A stretch of 12,236 nucleotides of DNA, from positions 1 through 12,236 of the forward strand of contig CALLDR010000010.1 in NCBI GenBank assembly GCA_937997955.1. Reading direction: 5' to 3'. Source of the DNA: an uncultured Emergencia sp. (lineage in GTDB: Bacteria > Bacillota > Clostridia > Peptostreptococcales > Anaerovoracaceae). The notes beneath the pieces are model-generated. The model had not been told where the DNA came from and searched no databases. It saw only the letters and a program-made list of their open reading frames with translations. The translations under genes were made by a program, and so were the position numbers. The stretch's first letter is position 1. Each line of letters opens with the position of its first letter. This document shows, piece after piece, positions 1-5,911 of the stretch.

Positions 1-2
1 GC

Positions 3-86
3 AAAGGTACTGTAAAAACTGAACACATTATTACAAAAAAGGTTGACCAGAACATGCATCAGAAGAAATCTGCCGTTGCGGACTGA
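3..86 (+). CDS. Possible 3' end of an unidentified plus-strand gene (partial)
   Basis: From base 3 one plus-strand frame stays open for 27 codons and ends with TGA at 84-86. The encoded tail is lysine-rich and hydrophilic (it begins KGTVKTEHIITKK). If real, it is the C-terminus of a gene that starts before the window. I recognise no family, and an open stretch this short can occur by chance, so this is only a candidate. It would converge on the minus-strand surface-protein gene. Confidence 0.25.
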   Translation, partial: KGTVKTEHIITKKVDQNMHQKKSAVAD

Positions 87-184
87 AATTTCCTGATTTT
101 TGCAATGAAAACTTGGGTTTTGCTGTAATTCAAAAACAAGTATATTGGATCAAAGGTATCAAGGCGGCCATTCTCCTTGACGGA

Positions 185-224
185 GTTCCGCTTTTTGCCC
201 GGCTTAGGGCAAAAAGTCAGGAAC
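185..224. repeat. Inverted repeat/hairpin in the left intergenic region
   Basis: The perfect 10-bp arms CTTTTTGCCC (191-200) and GGGCAAAAAG (207-216) enclose a 6-nt loop. They are extended by an outer GTTCC (185-189)/GGAAC (220-224) pair. There is no T-run on either side, so it is not a standard intrinsic terminator. It could be a remnant of a mobile element end or a structured RNA. The rest of 87-275 shows nothing I can name. Confidence 0.5.
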
Positions 225-274
225 GCTCATTTGGAGTTCATAGTCAGACCCTACAGTAATCAGCATCCTCAGGC

Positions 275-324
275 CAAAAAAAGCAGGCGGCCCGCGTCGA
301 AACATTTCAACGCAGGCTGCCCGC
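275..324 (-). terminator. Rho-independent terminator of the surface-protein gene
   Basis: Read on the minus strand, 324-305 pairs with 302-283 in a 20-bp stem with a few G-U wobbles and one mismatch. The loop is 2 nt, and seven T residues follow (276-282 are A on the plus strand). It starts about 26 nt after the TAG stop of the surface-protein gene at 350-352, as expected for its terminator. Confidence 0.9.
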
Positions 325-349
325 ATAAAGTTGTATTAACCTATATCAA

Positions 350-2263
350 CTATTTTTTGTTGACTCTGGAAATTCTCCAAGCCTTGTTGGACCACTGGGT
401 GTAGACCTTCTCACCGCTGATCGTTCTTACGCCTCTGACCTTGTAGAAGTATCTCGTTCCCTTCTTCAGCTCTTTGGTGTTGATGTAGAAGTTCTTCGTT
501 CTTGTCGTGGTCTGATAGTAAGCCTTGGTTCCATAGCCGCTGTACCGTTTGGTGGACTTGTACACCTGATAGCAGTCTACTTTGTAGCCAGCCGACTTGG
601 TCCAGTCCAACTGAATGTTGTTCTTCTTGCTGAAGGTGGACCAAAGCTTGATGGTTGTATTCTCCACGCCTGCTTTGATTCTCGCCGCTTTTTCCGCGTC
701 CATGTCTCCGTTCTGGGCTGCGATGGCCGCATCGATAGCTGCTTCCTCATTCAGGGTGAAGGTTCCCATATGGGCTGTCTCAATCTGATAGTACTGCTTT
801 CCATCGATGGTGACGACCTTTCCGGACAGCTTTACAAGCGAGCCATCCGCATCGGTATAGGCGGCAGCAAGACTCTTGCCCTGCAAAGCGCTGGACACCG
901 GCAACGCGATGGTAATATTCCCGGCTCCCAGATCGGTAATAGTCTTGTCCCCGCTGACCAGTTTCACATCGGTCTCAGTGTCAGATATCTTGGTCAGAAC
1001 CAGTTTGACAGTGTCCGCGCTGGCGCCGCTTACCACAGATTTCATAACCGTTTTATCCATGGACACGCTGCCCAGGGCGGTTTTCACGTTCAGTGCCGCG
1101 TCGGTCCTCGTCGCCAGATCGTTGAGAGAAGCCTTCGGCATTTCTACTGTGATCTCGCTAGCCTTATCCGCGCCGGTGATATTGAGCTGGACTGCGGCAG
1201 AGCCGTCCTTTTTAGCTGTGTCGATCAACGCCGTAAGGTCTGCGGAAGAGACTGAAGCCACGGCGGCATCCCCTTTGACAGAAGCGGAAATGTCCTTAGA
1301 AGACGAAGCCGTCTCCACGGTATTCCATTTTTCTGAGCCCTCTTCTTTGGTGTAATCGTCTGTGTAGTGCCAGATGATAACGTCACCGTCGTTTGGATAA
1401 TACTTTCCTGCACCAATTTCAGGATGTGTGCCGTTGACAGTGTACATCCAGCCGGAGTTTTTTCCGTTGGTAAACTCACTGAGTTCTTTGCCGTCTTTTA
1501 TGATCCCTCGCAGATACCAGCCGTATTGCGTAGCGGGATCCGCGATCAGTTCCAAGCCAGTACCTATGACAGCCTGCTCCAAGGCGTTCTGCACCGTAGA
1601 ATTTTCTGTCAATGTAATCGTTTTTCTGGACAGCCACGTTATCAGGTTTCCAACAGACAGGGTATGTGATGTGCCGTCTGTATCGCTGTCATGAATTTCA
1701 TCTCCGTATATCGTCAAATATACCGTAATTGATTTCGCATTTTGAACAAGCACATTGACATTATACTGGGTCAGAATTCCTCTGTAGTCAACAGTTATCG
1801 TCTGCTGGCCTTTCGTGTTTTTATCATAACCCGTAAAGGTCACATCCTCCAAAGACAAGGTCTTCGTCGTCCCGTCTGTCATATATCCGATGATTTCCAT
1901 GCCTTCTGCGCTGAAACCATCACCGATATAGAAACTGGTCGGATACGTACCACTCAAGGAAATCTTGTAGATAACAGCCTCAGCACTGTGAACAGGATAA
2001 CTCGTACCGTTCACCCAGTTTTGATAGCTTCCATCACCCTGATTCAAAAGCTCGGTAACATCACCGTTTACCATCTCGGATGAAGATACGGCTTTCGCCA
2101 GGCTGTCAGCATCCACCCCCATTGGATCATCGGAACGACCATAACTGCTGCTGGTCAAATCTATGATGTCAACCGTGCCGATGCCCCGGTCAGCGCTGCA
2201 TTGGTCTAAGTAGAAATTATTGGAGATGATGTTATACCTGTCCAGAGATCGCATATAACCTAT
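350..2263 (-). CDS. C-terminal segment: Big_3, DUF4430 (transcobalamin-like) and Fn3-like domains
   Basis: This frame is open from 2488 to the TAG at 350-352 (712 codons from the first ATG). Only the part after about 2263 looks like authentic protein; the first 75 or so residues are out-of-frame noise across the end of the GLUG region. Counting from 2488, a Big_3-type Ig-like domain occupies about residues 172-250 (YIGDGFSAEGMEIIGYMTDG, then a VDYRG strand). DUF4430 occupies about 290-377, with the hallmark NSGWMYTVNG followed by PNDGDVIIWHYT. An alpha/beta stalk-like region runs about 395-600. A fibronectin-III-like domain with SGYKVDCYQVYKS-type strands and YKVRGVR fills about 605-705. No ribosome binding site precedes an obvious start, so without frame correction this part may not be made, or only by internal initiation. 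Confidence 0.75.
   Translation of the reverse strand: MGYMRSLDRYNIISNNFYLDQCSADRGIGTVDIIDLTSSSYGRSDDPMGVDADSLAKAVSSSEMVNGDVTELLNQGDGSYQNWVNGTSYPVHSAEAVIYKISLSGTYPTSFYIGDGFSAEGMEIIGYMTDGTTKTLSLEDVTFTGYDKNTKGQQTITVDYRGILTQYNVNVLVQNAKSITVYLTIYGDEIHDSDTDGTSHTLSVGNLITWLSRKTITLTENSTVQNALEQAVIGTGLELIADPATQYGWYLRGIIKDGKELSEFTNGKNSGWMYTVNGTHPEIGAGKYYPNDGDVIIWHYTDDYTKEEGSEKWNTVETASSSKDISASVKGDAAVASVSSADLTALIDTAKKDGSAAVQLNITGADKASEITVEMPKASLNDLATRTDAALNVKTALGSVSMDKTVMKSVVSGASADTVKLVLTKISDTETDVKLVSGDKTITDLGAGNITIALPVSSALQGKSLAAAYTDADGSLVKLSGKVVTIDGKQYYQIETAHMGTFTLNEEAAIDAAIAAQNGDMDAEKAARIKAGVENTTIKLWSTFSKKNNIQLDWTKSAGYKVDCYQVYKSTKRYSGYGTKAYYQTTTRTKNFYINTKELKKGTRYFYKVRGVRTISGEKVYTQWSNKAWRISRVNKK
1358..1640 (-). 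other. DUF4430 transcobalamin C-terminal-like domain
   Basis: This encodes the roughly 90-residue domain with an N-terminal NSTVQNALEQAV helix, a central GWYLRGI strand, NSGWMYTVNG and the closing DGDVIIWHYT strand. It is the usual layout of DUF4430, the family related to the beta-domain of human intrinsic factor and transcobalamin. Its presence behind cobalamin riboswitches is the main reason for proposing corrinoid binding. Assignment is by motif reading, with no profile search done. Confidence 0.8.
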
Positions 2264-2267
2264 TGAT
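2259..2267 (-). other. Probable one-base frameshift in the surface-protein gene
   Basis: On the minus strand, GGC GGA ATC is followed by A ATA GGT. Skipping one A (at 2263 or 2264) joins NKGGI to IGYMRSLDRYNIISNNFYL, a continuous GLUG-type rung. Without the skip, the first frame ends 11 codons later at 2232-2234. There is no homopolymer here, so polymerase slippage or a simple sequencing homopolymer error is not the obvious cause. Confidence 0.75.
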
Positions 2268-3185
2268 TCCGCCTTTATTGCTGCCAGAGCACTCGATCGT
2301 TCCGGCAAAGTGGTTGTTCTGAATATAGCCGATGCCGTTGGCCCAGCACTCCTTGCAGGCCGGCTCACCGCCAAAGATGCCTCCAACGTAATCTGAGGCT
2401 TTAATAGTTCCGGCAGCGTAGCAGTTTTGAATAGTGACACAAGGCGTATTTGGCGCAGAGTCGATGTTATACCCGGATCCGCCAGCATATCCGCTGCCGA
2501 CGATACCGCCTACATAGGTACCGCTGGCTTCTATGCTGCCTTCAAAGGAGCAGTTTTTGACCTGGCAAGGTCCCATGGTCTGTGCCTTACGGCCGGCAAT
2601 ACCCCCGACATAATCGACACCGTAAACAGTAGCGTAGCTGACGCAGTTTTCAATATATCCATTGATCGCTCCAGCAAAAGAGCCGATTTCTGAGCTTGAT
2701 TTGTCATAGCCGATGGTGACATTGTCTTCAATCACAGAATTACGAATATATACCACATTGACGCCGGATGCCATACCGCCGATGAATCCAGAATACTTGG
2801 TGGAGCTGCCATTAAGCAGAGTGACATTGTCGATGGTAACGGTTTCCACAGGCTCCCCTGTATAAACTCCAGCCTTACCGTAGTCGACAGTATAACCATT
2901 GACCAGTCCGCATCCATCGATTTGCTCGCCATAAATCTTCAGATTCTTGATCACAGCATATCTTACATAACCGAACAAAGGCTTTCCACCTGTGGCAACG
3001 GTGATTTTCTTATTATTTCCATCAAATATGCCGGAGAAAGGATTGATGTTCTTTCCATTGGCAGGACTCGTTTCCCCATCTTTTATGGAGCCGATGGATT
3101 TCCAATCCGCAGGCAGCGTAAGATCGTTCTCCAAACGGAAATACTTTTCCTCAAAGGATACGCCAATTCCGACGTACTTCTGCAC
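2265..3185 (-). CDS. Middle segment: GLUG-repeat beta-helix, between in-frame TAG and frameshift
   Basis: This is the same reading frame as the N-terminal segment, resuming directly after the TAG at 3186-3188. The frame then runs on to a stop at 2232-2234, but the last 11 codons after GGI (2265) look out of frame. The start resembles a normal GLUG-module entry: VQKYVGIGVSFEEKYFRL, then FSGIFDGNNKKI. Repeated glycine-rich rungs follow, such as YVGGIAGR, YVGGIVGSG and YVGGIFGGE, each ahead of 'NCSFEG/NCYAAG/NNHFAG' strands. This is a right-handed beta-helix of the kind common in Clostridia adhesins. GTG at 3183-3185 could act as a start, but no convincing Shine-Dalgarno sits before it. Confidence 0.7.
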
Positions 3186-3188
3186 CTA
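3186..3188 (-). other. In-frame amber (TAG) codon inside the GLUG module entry
   Basis: On the minus strand the codons read CTG CAG TAG GTG CAG AAG. Residues before (ETLDDLQ) and after (VQKYVGIG) fit the GLUG entry motif with the TAG occupying one residue position. This implies a sense codon in the ancestor, for example CAG, AAG, GAG or TGG changed by one base, or readthrough. TAG is an ordinary stop for trxA, grdC and grdD in this window. Confidence 0.85.
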
Positions 3189-4973
3189 CTGCAAATCGTC
3201 CAGCGTCTCAATCAAATATGGAGAGTCTTCCGTTCCTTCGCCCTTAAATGTCGGCATGGTGAACGTGACGGATACGATGTCTGAATCAACAGAAGCTGTA
3301 TAGATTTGTCCGCTGATGCTCTCTAATGTATTGGTCACTTTACAGTAATAATATACGGATTTCTCTTCTACGGATGTTTCCGGAGTGTAATTTTTTGAAG
3401 TCGCGCCTTCCACTGGGGAGAAGGTAGTTTTATCTGTATCATCCGTTCCCTGATACCATTGGTAGCTGAGGACGCCACCGTCAGTAGGGGGGTATACAGA
3501 GCAAGTCAACCTCGAAGGTTTTCCTCCCACCACCGCCGTAACAGCTTTTGGCTGGCCGTAAATATCAGGAGCGCTGGCGCTGTACGCGGTCGTTTTTACC
3601 AGGACTGCAGGGCTGGCTGCCGTAAAGGACTCCCCGCCGACGGTGTAGGTCACATAACATCTGTAATACGCGGCGCTGTCCTTTACGACAGGAGGGGTGA
3701 AGGATTGCTCCGTGGTAGGATTACTCCCCGGTATGTTGATACTGAAATACCCATTTTCAGTGTCGCAGGTTTTCCATTCATAGGTATAGGTTCCTCCTTC
3801 TACGCGGCTGACAGGCACTGCCTGGATGGCGGTGACGCCCTCTTGATTCATATCATAGGCATAGCCGTCATCTGGAAGGGCTTCACCTTCCGAGGTTTGA
3901 AGCTCGACCGTCGGCGTCGGATCCACCTTGGTTGTCACTTTAGCCGTATCGCTGATTGCGGTGAATGTCGCTCCTTCGTCGTTAGTATTGGTCACGACGC
4001 AGTAGTAGTAGGCGGTTTCTGTCTGCCCTACCTGCCCTGTAATCTCATAGGACGCCTCTGTGGCCCCGTCAATTGCCGTTCCATTGCTGTCCTCCTGAGA
4101 GCTGGCCTGATACCATTGATAGGACAAGTCGCCATTAGCCGTCGCCTTAATCGACAGAGTTCTCGGCTTGCTGTCATAAGCCTGCAGATCCTGGGGCTGG
4201 ACTGAGATGACAGGCGTATCACCCTTGCTCTCTTTGATAAAGGTCAGATAATAGGTGAATGCAGGAGTCCCCGCAGCTGCTGTAAGCTCGATAGGGACCT
4301 CCATTCTTCCATTTTCATCGTACTTCATCGTTAGCTGGAAATCCTCACTAGAGGAAGCTGTTTCGTTGTTAATCGTCATCGACGCATTATAGGTTTGCGG
4401 CGTTACGCGCATGGCTATGGTATCCGTATCCTCTGGTACGCCGACAGTATACTCCGTCTTCAATGGATCGAAGACAGGCCGCAGCGTGTCATTATCTCGA
4501 ACAATTAAAGATATTAAAGTCGGCTTTTTAGCAAAAGTAATGGTATACGCAACATCTCCATTGTCTATATTAGCTCCCGTACCCGGTCCCACCAGGACTG
4601 TCATGTTCACAGGAGCGCTTTTTAGCGACATCCATGTGTTATCGTTTAATGTAATACATAAACGTTGCCATCCGTTTTGAATTACAGCTCGGACATGATA
4701 ATTCCCATCGTTATTGCTTTTGGCTTTCGCATAAAGTGTGGTTACACTGTCATAAGTAGTACAAGTGTATGCATTATCACCCGTCTTTTCGATATCCAAA
4801 GCTTCGTCGTCTTCCGCATCGGGGGACATAGAGAAGGAAATTCCTTCCAGTTTTGCCGTGGAAGCATCTTCACTGCCCTCCGCAAAGGCCAGCGACGGCA
4901 TCATGGACACGACCATAACCAAGCTGAGGAGCAGGGCAAACACTTTTTTCATAGCTCTGTTTCTTTCGTTCAT
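3186..4973 (-). CDS. N-terminal segment of the secreted surface protein (signal peptide, cadherin-like, three Ig-like domains)
   Basis: This is a 595-residue frame from ATG at 4971-4973 to TAG at 3186-3188. The start is supported by AAAGGA about 7 nt upstream. A signal peptide follows: KK at 9-10, hydrophobic core VFALLLSLVMVVSMM, likely cleavage after residue 31 (AFA|EG). An in-frame ATG at residue 8 is a weaker alternative. A cadherin-like beta-sandwich occupies about residues 152-248 (LISLIVRDN...LRPVFDPLKTEYTVGVP). Three Ig-like domains at about 254-350, 354-462 and 468-570 carry LSYQWYQ and AYYYC(V/K)VTNT-type strands. The frame ends in GTEDSPYLIETLDDLQ, the usual opening of a GLUG module. 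The stop therefore cuts within a domain rather than after one. Alone, this fragment would be secreted without the DUF4430 part. Confidence 0.8.
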   Translation of the reverse strand: MNERNRAMKKVFALLLSLVMVVSMMPSLAFAEGSEDASTAKLEGISFSMSPDAEDDEALDIEKTGDNAYTCTTYDSVTTLYAKAKSNNDGNYHVRAVIQNGWQRLCITLNDNTWMSLKSAPVNMTVLVGPGTGANIDNGDVAYTITFAKKPTLISLIVRDNDTLRPVFDPLKTEYTVGVPEDTDTIAMRVTPQTYNASMTINNETASSSEDFQLTMKYDENGRMEVPIELTAAAGTPAFTYYLTFIKESKGDTPVISVQPQDLQAYDSKPRTLSIKATANGDLSYQWYQASSQEDSNGTAIDGATEASYEITGQVGQTETAYYYCVVTNTNDEGATFTAISDTAKVTTKVDPTPTVELQTSEGEALPDDGYAYDMNQEGVTAIQAVPVSRVEGGTYTYEWKTCDTENGYFSINIPGSNPTTEQSFTPPVVKDSAAYYRCYVTYTVGGESFTAASPAVLVKTTAYSASAPDIYGQPKAVTAVVGGKPSRLTCSVYPPTDGGVLSYQWYQGTDDTDKTTFSPVEGATSKNYTPETSVEEKSVYYYCKVTNTLESISGQIYTASVDSDIVSVTFTMPTFKGEGTEDSPYLIETLDDLQ

Positions 4974-5062
4974 CGTCTTTTCCTTTCGTTATTTCTCACG
5001 GCCCGCATTTACCGTGGTATCTATCTATCGAGCCTGTTCGCAGTTCTTCGCTGCAGGCCCAC

Positions 5063-5180
5063 ATCTCGCGCAGGTATCTGGCTCGCAAGCCGCTTGTCAA
5101 AGCGGCCCGCTGACAGTGGCGGGACCGCGCGGGACTTTCACCCGCTTCCCTTTTTTCTCTTGCCGAGAACGCGAAATGCT
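5063..5180 (-). promoter_or_regulatory. Cobalamin riboswitch B (promoter-distal, next to the surface-protein gene)
   Basis: The minus strand shows the cobalamin core GGGAAGCGGGTGAAAGTCCC. This is followed by the conserved GCCACTGTCAGCGGG and a B12-box-like GAGCCAGATACCTGCGCG. TTCGCG near 5177-5172 can pair with CGCGAG near 5069-5064 as the closing P1 stem. It lies about 90 nt upstream of the ATG at 4973. No hairpin with a T-run follows, so it probably acts on translation or through a non-canonical platform (inference). Hairpins GCCTGCAG/CTGC-CAGGC and CACGG/CCGTG lie between it and the ribosome binding site. Confidence 0.85.
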
Positions 5181-5209
5181 TCAATTTCTTCTTTGTCTTC
5201 TTCAGTCAT
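5138..5209 (-). CDS. Candidate 23-aa leader peptide overlapping riboswitch B
   Basis: ATG at 5207-5209 is preceded by AAGGAGGG and opens a 23-codon frame rich in Glu and Lys (MTEEDKEEIEAFRVLGKRKK, then GSG). Its TGA at 5138-5140 is the TGA of the conserved GGGTGAAAG of the riboswitch core. Shine-Dalgarno to ATG spacing is only 1-2 nt, which is short. Translation of it would run into the aptamer and could affect folding. It may be chance, and no family is recognised. Confidence 0.25.
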   Translation of the reverse strand: MTEEDKEEIEAFRVLGKRKKGSG

Positions 5210-5221
5210 CCCTCCTTCCGC

Positions 5222-5254
5222 CAACAAAAAAACTGCAGCAAAAAAGCTGCAGCT
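5222..5254 (-). terminator. Intrinsic terminator between the two riboswitches (platform of riboswitch A)
   Basis: On the minus strand CTGCAGC (5252-5246), loop TTTTTT and GCTGCAG (5239-5233) are followed directly by seven T residues (5232-5226). It lies about 25 nt after the B12 box of riboswitch A, the usual position for transcription attenuation. This indicates that riboswitch A stops transcription before riboswitch B is made when cobalamin is plentiful. Confidence 0.9.
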
Positions 5255-5276
5255 CGTATTCGCTGGTCTCTTTCTT

Positions 5277-5378
5277 CCGGTGTGGTATTCTGACTTCGTG
5301 CATGTTCCGCACTTACAGCGGCGAGAACCGTGCAGGACTTCCACCTGCTTCCATCTTACAAAGCCCTCAGGCTACGCG
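5277..5378 (-). promoter_or_regulatory. Cobalamin riboswitch A (promoter-proximal)
   Basis: The minus strand reads AGCC-TGAG-GGCT (a short P2-like hairpin near 5374-5363). The core follows as GGAAGCAGGTGGAAGTCCTGC, then CGCCGCTGTAAGTGCGG, then the B12-box-like GAAGTCAGAATACC. It is an independent aptamer, not a duplicate: it shares only conserved positions with riboswitch B. The intrinsic terminator at 5222-5254 follows it, so transcription control is likely. Confidence 0.85.
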
Positions 5379-5390
5379 GAAAAATGATCA

Positions 5391-5414
5391 TCCAAAAAAG
5401 TGTACTTTTTTGGA
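5391..5414. promoter_or_regulatory. Palindrome 1 upstream of riboswitch A
   Basis: Perfect 11-bp arms TCCAAAAAAGT (5391-5401) and ACTTTTTTGGA (5404-5414) flank the central GT. It closely matches palindrome 2 at 5549-5576. It lies between the proposed promoter and riboswitch A, so it could be a repressor operator acting as a roadblock, or a hairpin in the leader RNA. No T-run follows in the minus direction. Confidence 0.55.
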
Positions 5415-5465
5415 AACGGGATTTTGTAAAAAGCAATGTCCACAATACGTCGCTTTTTGTTCCAT

Positions 5466-5494
5466 ATTATGTAATTTTTCGCTTTTATTGTCGA
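5466..5494 (-). promoter_or_regulatory. Probable sigma-70-type promoter for the riboswitch/surface-protein transcript
   Basis: On the minus strand TCGACA (5494-5489) is separated by 17 nt from CATAAT (5471-5466), each one mismatch from consensus. It would start transcription near 5459, about 80 nt before riboswitch A. It lies between two similar palindromes. Confidence 0.5.
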
Positions 5495-5548
5495 AAACTG
5501 TTGACGAAAATGTGGCCGGATGATAAACTGAATGTGTATAAATTCATC

Positions 5549-5576
5549 AATCCAAAAAGGTACACCTTTTTGGATT
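5549..5576. promoter_or_regulatory. Palindrome 2, matching palindrome 1
   Basis: Perfect 13-bp arms AATCCAAAAAGGT (5549-5561) and ACCTTTTTGGATT (5564-5576) surround AC. The shared consensus with palindrome 1 is TCCAAAAA(A/G)GT-N2-AC(C/T)TTTTTGGA. On the plus strand it is followed by T residues (5575-5580) and could work as a plus-strand terminator, but no plus-strand gene ends here. A pair of dimeric-repressor sites about 160 bp apart is the alternative. Confidence 0.5.
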
Positions 5577-5586
5577 TTTTGTTGTA

Positions 5587-5706
5587 AAACGTCAACCCCT
5601 GCGGCGAGGTATAATTTCTCTTGCCGCAGGGGTTGACTGCACTTATTATTAAAGCTTTTTGATGGTGGGTGAGGAGATCCGACAGGTTTGTGTTCAATCT
5701 TCCTGA
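5587..5706 (-). ncRNA. Candidate small RNA between grdD and the riboswitch leader
   Basis: A good promoter (5712-5740) points into about 120 nt without a plausible protein and ends in the 15-bp hairpin at 5591-5637. The transcript would carry a single-stranded-looking ATCTCCTCACCCACC stretch (about 5677-5663). Its CUCCUC could pair with Shine-Dalgarno sequences. No known RNA family is recognised. The call rests only on promoter plus hairpin. Confidence 0.3.
5591..5637 (-). terminator. Strong 15-bp GC-rich hairpin, possible end of a small RNA
   Basis: GTCAACCCCTGCGGC (5591-5605) is perfectly complementary to GCCGCAGGGGTTGAC (5623-5637). An inner GAG/CTC pair encloses an AT-rich loop. On the minus strand it is followed by GTTTTAC, a weak T-tail. 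It could terminate the candidate small transcript starting near 5705, or back up grdD termination. Strand assignment is uncertain. Confidence 0.5.
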
Positions 5707-5711
5707 TATTT

Positions 5712-5740
5712 ATCATACTGTATCTGCGTACAAATGTAAA
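5712..5740 (-). promoter_or_regulatory. Sigma-70-type promoter in the grdD-riboswitch gap
   Basis: On the minus strand TTTACA (5740-5735), a 17-nt spacer and TATGAT (5717-5712) form a near-consensus promoter with predicted start near 5705. It could drive a small RNA or contribute to the surface-protein transcript about 330 nt downstream. Confidence 0.5.
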
Positions 5741-5820
5741 ATTGTGTTTATGAATGGAAGAACCCTTGATAATTGCGGTTCTAAAGGGAGCGCCAAAAAT
5801 CCAGCAGCTTTTGATCGGGT

Positions 5821-5869
5821 ACAGAAAATCTCCGCCCGCAGACTTCAGCAAGCCTGATCAGGCGGAGAT
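5821..5869 (-). terminator. Probable terminator after grdD
   Basis: On the minus strand ATCTCCGCC (5869-5861) pairs with GGCGGAGAT (5836-5828), with CTGATCAG and other bases between. TTTTCTGT follows. The T-tail is short, so efficiency may be moderate. It starts about 43 nt after the grdD stop. Confidence 0.6.
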
Positions 5870-5911
5870 CTTCTTGATTATAAGATAAAGCAATCGGTAG
5901 TATTAAGGAGG

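Larger units (their letters stand above)
350..4973 (-). pseudogene. Giant secreted DUF4430/GLUG/Ig-like surface protein, interrupted twice (possible corrinoid-binding protein)
   Basis: The whole locus reads as one gene of about 1,540 codons if two lesions are corrected: an in-frame TAG at 3186-3188 and one extra base at about 2264. Domain order is signal peptide, cadherin-like sandwich, three Ig-like domains, GLUG-type beta-helix, Big_3, DUF4430 (transcobalamin C-terminal-like) and a fibronectin-III-like end. No LPXTG, SLH or other wall-anchor signal is visible. Two cobalamin riboswitches precede it and a strong terminator follows, so it is a single-gene transcription unit. DUF4430 resembles the beta-domain of transcobalamin and intrinsic factor. 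With the B12-responsive leader, this suggests (inference) that it binds or captures corrinoids at the cell surface. The lesions could be real decay, strain-specific mutations, sequencing errors or recoding. The promoter, riboswitches, start and terminator all look intact. Confidence 0.7.

Noticed and set aside
3186..3188. Dedicated pyrrolysine (amber) recoding across the window
   Set aside because: TAG is the ordinary stop of trxA, grdC, grdD and the surface protein itself, and no Pyl-type methyltransferase gene is present. A simple nonsense mutation is more likely, though read-through is left as a check.
4665..5523. Plus-strand open frames across the riboswitch region
   Set aside because: They overlap two structured RNA leaders and the start of a confident minus-strand gene. 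The encoded proteins look like noise.
5391..5576. A miniature transposable element bounded by the two palindromes
   Set aside because: Each end is itself a palindrome rather than a terminal inverted repeat. No target-site duplication is visible, and the interior holds a plausible promoter. Paired operators fit better.
5372..5851. Minus-strand open frame of 159 codons in the grdD-riboswitch gap
   Set aside because: It runs through hairpins, palindromes and promoters, has no ribosome binding site and no family resemblance.
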